Part shown: piece by piece, positions 52,124 through 60,438 of the stretch
Position numbering within the stretch: position 1 is the first letter of the stretch
Layout of the letters: every line of letters begins with the position of its first letter
Assembly (NCBI GenBank): GCA_023389195.1
Contig: JAEWET010000021.1
Location: 89,310 to 153,309 of the forward strand
Direction of reading: 5' to 3'
DNA: 64,000 nt
Origin: Aliihoeflea sp023389195
GTDB lineage: Bacteria > Pseudomonadota > Alphaproteobacteria > Rhizobiales > Rhizobiaceae
Position numbers and translations under genes: made by a program
Notes under the pieces: model-generated
The model's input: the letters and a program-made list of their open reading frames with translations, nothing else
Databases searched by the model: none
Told to the model about the DNA's origin: nothing

Positions 52124-53173
52124 ATGAAGACGCCGGCTGCCCTCGATTTCCTGACATTCGACGACATTGCCGATTGGCGGGGCGAGGACCATCGCGCCGC
52201 CTTCGATGCCTTTCGCCGCTCGGCGTTCCGCCATCTCGAAAAGCCCTACAAGACCGGCGCGTTCGGCATTTCCGCCGATGATCTCGGGCCCGCCTTCGCG
52301 GCCGCGCGCGATGGCGTCGACGACGCCCGAGGGTTCTTCGAACGGCATTTCCGTCCGGCGCGCATCGTCGCCGAGGGCTTCGTGACCGGCTTCTACGAGC
52401 CGGTGGTCGAGGCGAGCCCGGCGCGGACGGAACGATTTCGCTATCCGATCCTGTCGCGGCCGGTCGACCTCGTCGATATCGACGACGCAAATCGCCCGGT
52501 GGACTGGGACGCCGGCATCGCCTTTGGCCGGCTGACGGCCGGTGGCATCGCGCCGTTCTTCGATCGCGGCGAGATCGAACGCGGTGCGCTTGACGGACGC
52601 GGGCTGGAGATCGCCTGGCTGGCGGACAAGGTCGACCTGTTCTTCATCCACGTCCAGGGCGCGGCGCGGCTGGTGATGACGGATGGCAGCGAAAAGCGGG
52701 TCACTTATGCGGCGAAATCCGGCCATTCCTTCACCGGACCGGGCAAAACTCTCGCAGAACGCGGCGAAATTCCGCTGAAAGACGTCACGATGCAGTCGAT
52801 TCGGGCCTGGTTTGCCGCCAATCCGGGCCGAACCGACGAGGTCTTTTGGCAGAATCGCTCGTATATTTTCTTCAAAGATGCCCCTGTCGCCGACCCGGCA
52901 CTCGGCCCGATCGCCGCCGCGAAGGTGCCGCTGACGGCCGGGCGGTCGCTCGCCGTTGATCGCAGGCTGCATACATTCGCGACGCCCTTTTTCGTCGAGG
53001 CGCCCGAGATGGATTTCGCGCGGCTGATGATCGCGCAGGACACCGGTTCGGCCATCGTCGGCCCGGCGCGGGGCGATATTTTCTGCGGTTCGGGCGACGC
53101 GGCCGGAGAAATGGCGGGCGTCATCAAGCACGCAGCGAACTTCATCATGCTGGTGTCGGAGCGGCGCGCATGA
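52124..53173 (+). CDS. mltA: Membrane-bound lytic murein transglycosylase A (MltA)
   Basis: The 349-residue protein has the MltA domain (GFVTGFYEPVVEASPARTERFRYPILSRP) and a C-terminal 3D domain ending with DTGSAIVGPARGDIFCGSGDAAGEMAG (three conserved Asp). It cleaves peptidoglycan. No signal peptide or lipobox is visible at the ATG 52124 (MKTPAALDFL) or in the 41 residues upstream, so export is unexplained. It overlaps smr by four bases. Confidence 0.93.
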   Translation: MKTPAALDFLTFDDIADWRGEDHRAAFDAFRRSAFRHLEKPYKTGAFGISADDLGPAFAAARDGVDDARGFFERHFRPARIVAEGFVTGFYEPVVEASPARTERFRYPILSRPVDLVDIDDANRPVDWDAGIAFGRLTAGGIAPFFDRGEIERGALDGRGLEIAWLADKVDLFFIHVQGAARLVMTDGSEKRVTYAAKSGHSFTGPGKTLAERGEIPLKDVTMQSIRAWFAANPGRTDEVFWQNRSYIFFKDAPVADPALGPIAAAKVPLTAGRSLAVDRRLHTFATPFFVEAPEMDFARLMIAQDTGSAIVGPARGDIFCGSGDAAGEMAGVIKHAANFIMLVSERRA

Positions 53174-53718
53174 CGCGCCGTGCGAAGGGTTTGAGCCGGG
53201 AGGACCGTCAGCTCTGGTCGAAGGTCGCTCGGTCGGTCGAACCGATGCCCGGCAAGAGCTTTCCAGACGAAATGGAAGATGCGTTCGCCGCCGAGGACAA
53301 GGCTTCGCCGGCCCTGCCCCCGGTGATCGCCGAGGCGAAGCACCAGGCGGAAATCCTGCGCCGCGAACCGTCACAGCGGCCGGTGATCGACCGGCCGACG
53401 AAAAAGAAGCTCGCCAAGGGACGGCTCGCGATCGAGGGCAAGGTCGATCTCCACGGCATGACGCTGGGCGAGGCCCATGGCGTCCTCCTCGCCTTCCTGC
53501 ACAATGCCTATGCGCAGGGGCGGCGCCATGTCTTGGTGGTGACGGGAAAGGGCTCGTCCATGGGGAGCGACGGCGTGATGCGCCGGCAGGTGCCGCAATG
53601 GTTCGCGACGCCGGCCTTTCGCGGCCTCGTTTCGGCGCATGAGGATGCGGCGCGCCACCATGGCGGGCAAGGTGCGATGTATGTGCGGCTGCGCCGGCGG
53701 CCTGGGGATGCGACATGA
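53170..53718 (+). CDS. Smr domain protein
   Basis: The 182-residue protein has a C-terminal Smr domain: VDLHGMTLGEAHGVLLAFL and HVLVVTGKGSS (about 95-180), the DLHG and TGKG motifs of MutS2-like small nucleases. The N-terminal half is charged. It overlaps mltA and the XRE gene by four bases each. Confidence 0.93.
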   Translation: MTRRAKGLSREDRQLWSKVARSVEPMPGKSFPDEMEDAFAAEDKASPALPPVIAEAKHQAEILRREPSQRPVIDRPTKKKLAKGRLAIEGKVDLHGMTLGEAHGVLLAFLHNAYAQGRRHVLVVTGKGSSMGSDGVMRRQVPQWFATPAFRGLVSAHEDAARHHGGQGAMYVRLRRRPGDAT

Positions 53719-54119
53719 CGCCCTTCGGCGAGAAGGTGCGCGCGATGCGCACCGAGCGCGGCATCGCGCAAAAGGAGATGGCGGCGGCGATCGGCGTCAG
53801 CCCTGCCTATCTCTCGGCGCTGGAGCATGGCCGGCGCGGCGTGCCGAACTGGGCGATGGTGCAGAAGATCATCGGCTTCTTCAACGTGATCTGGGACGAG
53901 GCGGAAGCGCTCGAGGAACTCGCCCGGCGTTCCGACCCGCGCGTCACGGTCGACACGGCCGGGCTGTCGCCCGAGGCGACCTTGCTTGCCAACAGGCTGG
54001 CGGCACAGATTTCGATGCTGTCGCCCGATGATATCGCCCGGATCGTCGCACTGCTCGACGAGATCGATCAGAAAAGCGCTTCGAGATCTTCCAGCCGGTC
54101 GTTGACCAGCCAGCCATAA
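53715..54119 (+). CDS. XRE-family helix-turn-helix regulator
   Basis: The 134-residue protein has an N-terminal HTH (FGEKVRAMRTERGIAQKEMAAAIGVSPAYLSALEHGRRGVPNW) and a helical C-terminus. The family regularly follows smr in Rhizobiales. Its last 52 bases overlap the 3' end of the convergent DUF1402 gene, and the Ser-rich final residues there look unconserved. Confidence 0.9.
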   Translation: MTPFGEKVRAMRTERGIAQKEMAAAIGVSPAYLSALEHGRRGVPNWAMVQKIIGFFNVIWDEAEALEELARRSDPRVTVDTAGLSPEATLLANRLAAQISMLSPDDIARIVALLDEIDQKSASRSSSRSLTSQP

Positions 54120-55030
54120 TAATTCTCTTCGGGCAGGCGCGGAGCTTCGCCGCGGGCGGCACGCTGGGCATTGTCGCGTTTGAGGCGATAGGCGCGCTGC
54201 TCGGGGTTTCCGACATTGTAGAGCGTCGCGGTGATCCCCGGATTTCCGGATATGTCGAAGCCGGCGAGCCGCCTGTAGGCGTCGATGGACGTCTTCAGTG
54301 TCGCCGCGACATAGGCGAGCGTCAGGTCCGGGTCCATGATGGTGCGGTAGACCGCCTGCGGGTCCGATGCGTCGAGCTTCGGCAGGCCCGAGACCTGATG
54401 GACGAGATCGCTCATCTGCAGGGCGGTGAGCGGGTTGAGCTGGCCGATGCCGAAGGTCTGGCCGGCATAGAAGGGCTGGAAGAAGACCGCGCCAAACCGG
54501 TTGTCCGGGTAGGAGCTTCCCTCCACGGACCGGCCGCGGAAATCGCGCTCCCAGACCATCTCGCGGCAGGACCACAGATCGTAGCTGTCGGCTGCAACGG
54601 CATTGCATTCGGCAAATTCGGGTCGGCCGACGAATGTGGCGATGTTTTCTCCGCCATGGGCAAACTGGAAGCTGGTCGACAGGTAGGATACCGCCTTGAC
54701 GTAATAGGTCTGCAGCCGGTCGTAGGCGTCGACATTGTAGGTGTGCTCGCCGATGATGGCGCCTGCCATGTGAACGGGATCGATGCCGTAGCGCGCGGAC
54801 ACCTGGCGAATCTTCGCCCGCAGCGATTCGTCCTGCTGGAAGAGCCGCAGCACGCGCTGGTACTTCGCTTCATAGGTGGTCGACAGCGCCCGGGTGCGGC
54901 TGGCGGAGCCGCCCGGAACGGCTGGCTGCTCGACATTGCGATTGCCGGGCGGGACTTTCGTCACGGCATGCGCTTCGCCAACGCCAAGCGCGAGCGACAG
55001 CGAAACGAGAAATCCGGCAAATGCTTTCAT
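54068..55030 (-). CDS. DUF1402 family secreted protein
   Basis: The 320-residue protein has a signal peptide (MKAFAGFLVSLSLALGVGEAHA). The mature part contains ARYGIDPVHMAGAIIGEHTYNVDAYDRLQTYYVKA and GIGQLNPLTALQMSDLV, matching DUF1402. The GEH and GIGQLNP pieces look like a lysozyme/lytic-transglycosylase fold, so a peptidoglycan role is possible but unproven. The start is ATG 55030. It converges with the XRE gene and is followed upstream by hslU on the same strand. Confidence 0.87.
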   Translation of the reverse strand: MKAFAGFLVSLSLALGVGEAHAVTKVPPGNRNVEQPAVPGGSASRTRALSTTYEAKYQRVLRLFQQDESLRAKIRQVSARYGIDPVHMAGAIIGEHTYNVDAYDRLQTYYVKAVSYLSTSFQFAHGGENIATFVGRPEFAECNAVAADSYDLWSCREMVWERDFRGRSVEGSSYPDNRFGAVFFQPFYAGQTFGIGQLNPLTALQMSDLVHQVSGLPKLDASDPQAVYRTIMDPDLTLAYVAATLKTSIDAYRRLAGFDISGNPGITATLYNVGNPEQRAYRLKRDNAQRAARGEAPRLPEENYYGWLVNDRLEDLEALF

Positions 55031-55150
55031 GAGATTCGGGGCCTCGGCCAAAGCGCCGCGAACATAGTGAGCGGCTATCGGCCCGTCGAGCGCAGATTGC
55101 GCCCGCCGGACCTTGCCGTTTCACTTCATCGCGAGGTGTTGCCGAAGCGC

Positions 55151-56449
55151 CTACAAGATGAAACGGGACAAATCTGTGTTCTTGGCGAGATCGCCGACAT
55201 ATTTGCGCACATATTCGGCGTCGATGGTCACCGCCGTGCCCGACTGGTCGGGCGCATTGTAGGAAATCTCGTCCAGAACCCGCTCCATCACCGTCTGCAG
55301 GCGGCGTGCACCGATATTCTCGACCGTCGAATTCAGGTCGACCGCGATGCCGGCGAGTTCGTCGATCGCATCATCCGTGAAGTCGAGCGTGACGCCCTCG
55401 GTGTCCATCAGCGCGATGTACTGCTTGATGAGGCTCGCCTCGGTCTCCGTCAGGATGCGGCGGAAATCGTCCTTTTCGAGCGCGCGCAGCTCGACGCGGA
55501 TCGGCAGGCGGCCCTGAAGCTCGGGCAGAAGATCCGACGGCTTGGCGACATGGAATGCGCCCGATGCGATGAAGAGGATGTGGTCCGTCTTCACCGGCCC
55601 GTATTTGGTCGCGACCGTCGTGCCTTCGACGAGCGGCAGGAGATCGCGCTGGACGCCTTCGCGGGACGGCCCCGTGCGGCTGTCGCTGCCGGCCACCTTG
55701 TCGATCTCGTCGAGGAAGACGATGCCGTCATTCTGGGTGACGTCGAGCGCGCGGGCGATGACCTCGTCATTGTCCAGGAGCTTGTCGGACTCGTCGTTGA
55801 TCAGGTGCCCGTAGGATTCCTTGACGGTCGTCTTGCGCGTCTTGGTCTTCTGCCCGCCCATCGCCTTTTGCAGCATGTCGTTGATGTTGAGCATCTGCGC
55901 CCCCGGCATGCCGGGGATTTCGAAACCGCCCATCGGCGTTCCGGCATCGGCCACCTCGACCTCGATCTCCTTGTCGTCGAGCTCGCCCGACCGCAGCTTC
56001 TTGCGGAACGAATCGCGGGTCGCCGGGCTTGCCGTCTTGCCGACGAGGGCTTCGAGCACGCGCTCCTCGGCATTTATGTGGGCGCGCGCCTTTACGTCTT
56101 CGCGCATCTTCTCGCGCGTCAGGCCGATGGCGGTCTCGACCAGATCGCGGATGATCTGCTCGACGTCGCGGCCGACATAGCCGACCTCGGTGAATTTTGT
56201 TGCTTCCACCTTCAGGAACGGCGCGTTCGCGAGTTTCGCCAATCGCCGTGCGATCTCGGTTTTGCCGACGCCGGTGGGCCCAATCATCAAAATGTTCTTC
56301 GGCAGGACCTCTTCGCGCAGCGAGCCGGTGAGCTGCTGCCGGCGCCAGCGGTTGCGCAGCGCGATCGAGACGGCGCGCTTGGCGTCGGCCTGGCCGACGA
56401 TGAAACGGTCGAGTTCGGAAACGATTTCGCGGGGAGAGAAGTCTGTCAT
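55151..56449 (-). CDS. hslU: ATP-dependent protease ATPase subunit HslU
   Basis: The 432-residue AAA+ ATPase has MTDFSPREIVSELDRFIVGQ, Walker A GPTGVGKTE (57-65), a middle I-domain, GIVFLDEIDKVA (Walker B) and the C-terminus DLAKNTDLSRFIL that docks into HslV. The I-domain (QMLNINDMLQKAMGGQKTKTRKTTVKESYGHLI) differs from the Bradyrhizobium form recalled by the annotator, unlike the HslV encoded upstream. Last gene of hslV-DUF2585-hslU. Confidence 0.97.
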   Translation of the reverse strand: MTDFSPREIVSELDRFIVGQADAKRAVSIALRNRWRRQQLTGSLREEVLPKNILMIGPTGVGKTEIARRLAKLANAPFLKVEATKFTEVGYVGRDVEQIIRDLVETAIGLTREKMREDVKARAHINAEERVLEALVGKTASPATRDSFRKKLRSGELDDKEIEVEVADAGTPMGGFEIPGMPGAQMLNINDMLQKAMGGQKTKTRKTTVKESYGHLINDESDKLLDNDEVIARALDVTQNDGIVFLDEIDKVAGSDSRTGPSREGVQRDLLPLVEGTTVATKYGPVKTDHILFIASGAFHVAKPSDLLPELQGRLPIRVELRALEKDDFRRILTETEASLIKQYIALMDTEGVTLDFTDDAIDELAGIAVDLNSTVENIGARRLQTVMERVLDEISYNAPDQSGTAVTIDAEYVRKYVGDLAKNTDLSRFIL

Positions 56450-56501
56450 GGGACCTTAGCTAGGATTAGAAACCGGCGGGGACAAGCCGCTTTTTTGACC
56501 C

Positions 56502-57110
56502 TCAAATGATCGGCGGACCGGATTGCCATTGCTTCACGGCCTCGACCGGATGGATGAGCATCAGGACATTGAGCGTCAGATTGTCGCGAATGTGCAGCGC
56601 CAGCATGATCTCGAAGGCGAGCCCGAGCGCAATTGTTGCCGAGATCGGCAGCACGCGTGCGGTCAGGAACCCCAGCATCATGAACAGATTGTCGGAGACC
56701 GAGTTGACGATGCTGTCGCCGAAATAATCCAGCGAGATCGTGCCGGCGCGGTAGCGCTCGATGATGAACGGCGAATTCTCGACGATCTCCCAGGCACCCT
56801 CGATCAGCATCGCGATGATCAGCCGCGCGGGCCACACAAGCCGCCGCGAGAACAGAAGCCACGTCAGTCCGTAGAACAGGAAGCCGTGCAGCACGTGCGA
56901 GAAACTGTACCAGTCGGCGATGTGCTGCGAATTCTCCGAGCTGTTCACCACGCCATGCCAGAGCTTGACGTAGCCGCAAGTGCAAATCGGCACCCGCCCC
57001 ATCGCGAACAGGATCGAGGCCTGCAGCGCCAGCAACAGCAGTGCGATGCCGACCCAGGCGAGCGGCGGCAATGCGGGTTGGGTCGGGCTGGCGCTGCGGG
57101 TCGAGATCAT
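56502..57110 (-). CDS. DUF2585 (UPF0314) membrane protein
   Basis: The 202-residue protein has about five hydrophobic segments and the conserved block CTCGYVKLWHGVVNSSENSQHIADWYSFSHVLHGFLFYG (about 42-80). It continues with EGAWEIVENSPFIIERYR and ends HPVEAVKQWQ. The function is unknown. It lies four bases after hslV and 52 bases before the hslU start, where the gene family is often found in Bradyrhizobium relatives. Confidence 0.9.
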   Translation of the reverse strand: MISTRSASPTQPALPPLAWVGIALLLLALQASILFAMGRVPICTCGYVKLWHGVVNSSENSQHIADWYSFSHVLHGFLFYGLTWLLFSRRLVWPARLIIAMLIEGAWEIVENSPFIIERYRAGTISLDYFGDSIVNSVSDNLFMMLGFLTARVLPISATIALGLAFEIMLALHIRDNLTLNVLMLIHPVEAVKQWQSGPPII

Positions 57111-57114
57111 TCTC

Positions 57115-57675
57115 TCAACCGGCCGTCAGCGCTTCGATGGTGATGTTGCGGTTGGTGTAGACGCAGATGTCGGCGGCGATGTCGAGCGAGCGGCGGACGA
57201 TGGTCTCGGCATCCTTGTCGGTGTCAACAAGTGCGCGGGCCGCGGCCAGCGCGTAGTTGCCGCCGGAGCCGATCGCCATCACGCCGGCCTCGGGCTCGAG
57301 CACGTCGCCGGTGCCTGTCAGCACCAGGGAGACGTCCTTGTCGGCCACGATCATCATGGCCTCCAGCCGCCGCAGGTAGCGGTCGGTGCGCCAGTCCTTG
57401 GCGAGCTCGACGGCCGCCCGGGTCAATTGCCCCGGATATTGCTCGAGCTTGCTCTCGAGCCGCTCAAACAAGGTGAAAGCGTCGGCGGTGGCGCCGGCAA
57501 AGCCGCCGATCACGTCGCCCTTGCCGAGTTTCCGGACCTTTTTGGCGTTGGACTTGATTACGGTCTGGCCGATCGAGACCTGGCCGTCGCCGCCGATCAC
57601 CACCTTGCCGCCCTTGCGGACCGTCAAAATCGTGGTGCCGTGCCAGACCGGCGAGCTGTTCTGGGAATCCTGCAT
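57115..57675 (-). CDS. hslV: ATP-dependent protease peptidase subunit HslV
   Basis: The 186-residue N-terminal-nucleophile peptidase has a 13-residue propeptide ending WHG, then Thr14 in TTILTVRKGG as the catalytic residue after processing, and GGDGQVSIGQTVIKSNAKKVRKL. It forms the HslUV protease. The start is ATG 57675, or the adjacent ATG 57678; AGG lies just upstream. It is divergent from hisB across a 186-base gap with no other gene. Confidence 0.96.
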   Translation of the reverse strand: MQDSQNSSPVWHGTTILTVRKGGKVVIGGDGQVSIGQTVIKSNAKKVRKLGKGDVIGGFAGATADAFTLFERLESKLEQYPGQLTRAAVELAKDWRTDRYLRRLEAMMIVADKDVSLVLTGTGDVLEPEAGVMAIGSGGNYALAAARALVDTDKDAETIVRRSLDIAADICVYTNRNITIEALTAG

Positions 57676-57861
57676 CATAAACCTCGTTGTCCCGGCTGAT
57701 TTAGGCGGTCGCGAGCGGGGGCACAACGGGCCGTTCCGGGCCGAATTTCGCTCACCATAGGCAGAAGTAGAGGCCCGGCCAGCCGTTCCCGCAGTAGCGA
57801 AGGTGTCATTTGGCTGTTAAGAGACTGGCGTTTTCGGCCAAAACCACAGCGAAAGCTTTCA

Positions 57862-58455
57862 ATGCGCACCGCGACGATCAAGCGCAAGACCAAGGAAACC
57901 GACATCGAGGTCTCCGTGAACCTCGATGGCACCGGCGTGGCCAATATCGCGACCGGCATCGGCTTTTTCGACCATATGCTCGATCTCCTCGCCCGCCATT
58001 CCCGCATCGACCTCACAGTCAAGGCGGTGGGCGATTTGCACATTGACTATCACCATACCACCGAAGACACCGGCATCGCGCTCGGCCAGGCGGTCAAGCA
58101 GGCGCTCGGCAACATGGCGGGCATCACCCGCTATGCCGGCGTGCACATGCCCATGGACGAGACGCTGTCGCGCGTGGTCATCGACATTTCGGGCCGCCCG
58201 TTCCTGGTGTTCAAGGCCGACTTCCCTCGCGACAAGATCGGTGAGTTCGACACCGAGCTGGTGCGCGAGTGGTTCCAGGCCTTCGCCATGAACGCCGGCG
58301 TGACTCTCCACGTCGAGACCCTATATGGCGATAACAGCCACCATATTGCCGAGTCCTGCTTCAAGGGCCTGGCGCGGGCGCTGCGCACCGCGGTTGCGAT
58401 CGATCCCAAGGCGGCGGGTGAAATCCCGTCCACCAAGGGCTCGCTTGGCGGCTGA
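57862..58455 (+). CDS. hisB: Imidazoleglycerol-phosphate dehydratase HisB
   Basis: The 197-residue single-domain dehydratase has ATGIGFFDHMLDLLARHSRIDL and HIDYHHTTEDTGIALGQ, with the manganese-binding His-rich motifs, and later NSHHIAESCFKGLARAL. It catalyses step six of histidine synthesis. It begins the plus-strand run hisB, DUF2628, hisH, hisA, hisF, hisE, coaA. Confidence 0.97.
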   Translation: MRTATIKRKTKETDIEVSVNLDGTGVANIATGIGFFDHMLDLLARHSRIDLTVKAVGDLHIDYHHTTEDTGIALGQAVKQALGNMAGITRYAGVHMPMDETLSRVVIDISGRPFLVFKADFPRDKIGEFDTELVREWFQAFAMNAGVTLHVETLYGDNSHHIAESCFKGLARALRTAVAIDPKAAGEIPSTKGSLGG

Positions 58456-58523
58456 CCTCTCCGTCTCGGTGGCGACGCGCCGCCGGCGGCTTCTATTCAA
58501 TTCCTAGGAACGGGGCATCGAAA

Positions 58524-59054
58524 ATGCCTGTCTACACAGTTCACGCTCCCTTCCCCGGCGGGGCCGATCTGCGCGCGACCGACAAGTTCGTGTTTGTGCG
58601 CGACGGTTTCCATTTCTGGGCAATGGTGCTCGGTCCGGTCTGGCTCGCCTGGAACAGGCTTTGGCTGGCCCTGATCGGCTGGATCATCTTCCTCGCCGCA
58701 TTCGACGCCGCCCTGCATAGCCTCGGCGTCGGCCGCAGCTCGATCTTCTTAGCCAACTGCATCGTGGCGCTGCTGATGGGCTTCGAGGCCTCGAGCCTGC
58801 GCCGCTGGACGCTGTCACGCGGCAGCTGGCGTCAGCTCGATGTCGTCGTTGCCGATGACGAGGACACCGCCGAGCGGCGCTTCTTCGAGCGCTGGAGCAA
58901 GGCACAGCGCGGCATCGTCAATGATCAATGGGCCGTCGATCGCGGTGGCCCGCCACCGACCCGCAACGTGCCGGGTCAGCCGTTTTCGAACCCGCCGCCG
59001 ATTCCGGCCGGCGGCATCATTGGATTGTTTCCAGAACCGGGAGGGTCAAGATGA
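58524..59054 (+). CDS. DUF2628 membrane protein
   Basis: The 176-residue protein has two to three hydrophobic segments (FWAMVLGPVWLAWNRLWLALIGWIIFLAAFDAAL; IFLANCIVALLMGFEA) followed by a hydrophilic Pro-rich tail, matching DUF2628. The function is unknown. It lies between hisB and hisH and overlaps hisH by four bases (ATGA), so it is cotranslated with histidine genes. Confidence 0.88.
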   Translation: MPVYTVHAPFPGGADLRATDKFVFVRDGFHFWAMVLGPVWLAWNRLWLALIGWIIFLAAFDAALHSLGVGRSSIFLANCIVALLMGFEASSLRRWTLSRGSWRQLDVVVADDEDTAERRFFERWSKAQRGIVNDQWAVDRGGPPPTRNVPGQPFSNPPPIPAGGIIGLFPEPGGSR

Positions 59055-59701
59055 GCGTCGCCATCATCGATTACGGTTCCGGGAATCTGCATTCTGCCGC
59101 CAAGGCGTTCGAGCGCGCCGCGCGCAGCCTGGAGAACCCGCAAAAGGTGTTCGTCACCAGCGATCCCGATCAGGCCTATGAGGCCGATCGTCTGGTGCTG
59201 CCGGGCGTCGGCGCTTTCGCCGATTGCCGCAGGGGTCTCGATGCCGTCAACGGCATGGTCGATGCGATTACCGAAGCGGTGCGCGTCAAGGCGCGGCCGT
59301 TCTTCGGCATCTGCGTCGGCATGCAGCTGATGGCGAGCCGCGGCAAGGAACATGTCATCACCGAAGGCCTGAACTGGATCGGCGGCGACGTCGAGAAGAT
59401 CTCGCCGCGCGATGAGAGCCTGAAGATCCCGCACATGGGATGGAATACGCTCGAGCTGCTGCAGGAGCATCCCGTCCTGAACAAGCTGCCGCTCGGTGAG
59501 AAGGGCCAGCACGCCTATTTCGTGCACTCCTACCACCTCAACGCGGCCAATGAGGCGGACGTGCTCGCGCGCGCCAATTACGGTGGTCCCGTCACCGCGA
59601 TCGTCGGCAAGGACACCGCCATCGGCACGCAGTTTCACCCCGAGAAGAGCCAGCGTTTCGGCCTGGCCCTGATCTCGAACTTTTTGCGATGGAAACCGTG
59701 A
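59051..59701 (+). CDS. hisH: Imidazole glycerol phosphate synthase glutaminase subunit HisH
   Basis: The 216-residue class I glutamine amidotransferase has IIDYGSGNLHSAAKAFERA, PGVGAFADC, the nucleophile in GICVGMQLM, and the catalytic His-Glu in GTQFHPEKSQ. It supplies ammonia to HisF. Its end overlaps hisA. Confidence 0.97.
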   Translation: MSVAIIDYGSGNLHSAAKAFERAARSLENPQKVFVTSDPDQAYEADRLVLPGVGAFADCRRGLDAVNGMVDAITEAVRVKARPFFGICVGMQLMASRGKEHVITEGLNWIGGDVEKISPRDESLKIPHMGWNTLELLQEHPVLNKLPLGEKGQHAYFVHSYHLNAANEADVLARANYGGPVTAIVGKDTAIGTQFHPEKSQRFGLALISNFLRWKP

Positions 59702-60435
59702 TTCTCTTTCCTGCCATCGACCTCAAGAACGGCCAATGCGTGCGCCTCGAGCAAGGCGACATGGCGCGCGCAACCGTGTTCAATCTCAATCCCGCGGCGC
59801 AGGCGCAGAGCTTCGTCGAGCAGGGTTTTGAATATCTCCACGTCGTCGACCTCGACGGCGCCTTCGCCGGCAAGCCGGTGAATGCGCAGGCCGTCGAGGC
59901 GATGCTGAAGACGATCAAGATTCCGGTGCAGCTCGGCGGCGGCATTCGTGATCTTGCGACTGTCGAGGCCTGGCTCGAAAAAGGCATCACCCGCGTCATC
60001 ATCGGCACCGCCGCGGTGCGCGATCCCGAACTGGTGAAGGCGGCCGCGAAAAAATTTCCCGGCCGCGTCGCGGTCGGGCTCGACGCCCGCGACGGCAAGG
60101 TCGCGGTTGAAGGCTGGGCCGAGACCTCGCAGGTCACCGTGCTGGAGATCGCGCAGCGCTTCGAGGATGCCGGCGTTGCCGCCATCATCTTCACCGACAT
60201 CGCGCGCGATGGCTTGCTCAAGGGCCTGAACCTCGATGCGACCATCGCGCTCGCTGATGCGATTTCGATCCCGGTGATCGCGTCGGGCGGTCTCGCCTCG
60301 ATCGAGGACGTCAAGGCGATGCTGACGCCGCGTGCGAAAAAGCTCGCCGGCGCGATCGCGGGCCGCGCGCTCTATGACGGCCGGCTCGATCCCGCCGCTG
60401 CCCTCACCTTGATCAGCGACGCGCGCAGGAGCTGA
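59698..60435 (+). CDS. hisA: Phosphoribosyl-formimino-AICAR-P isomerase HisA
   Basis: The 245-residue beta/alpha barrel has ILFPAIDLKNGQCVRLEQGDM, VQLGGGIRDL, VAVGLDARDGKVAVEGWAE and IPVIASGGLAS, with catalytic Asp in AIDLKNG and FTDIARDG. The start is GTG 59698 (VILFPAID), overlapping the hisH stop as GTGA; ATG 59689 would add three residues. Confidence 0.96.
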   Translation: MILFPAIDLKNGQCVRLEQGDMARATVFNLNPAAQAQSFVEQGFEYLHVVDLDGAFAGKPVNAQAVEAMLKTIKIPVQLGGGIRDLATVEAWLEKGITRVIIGTAAVRDPELVKAAAKKFPGRVAVGLDARDGKVAVEGWAETSQVTVLEIAQRFEDAGVAAIIFTDIARDGLLKGLNLDATIALADAISIPVIASGGLASIEDVKAMLTPRAKKLAGAIAGRALYDGRLDPAAALTLISDARRS

Positions 60436-60438
60436 CAC

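Noticed and set aside
56470..56500. GCGG...CCGC hairpin followed by six T between hslU and DUF2585 as a plus-strand terminator
   Set aside because: The stem is only four to five pairs and no plus-strand gene ends there; both neighbours are on the minus strand.
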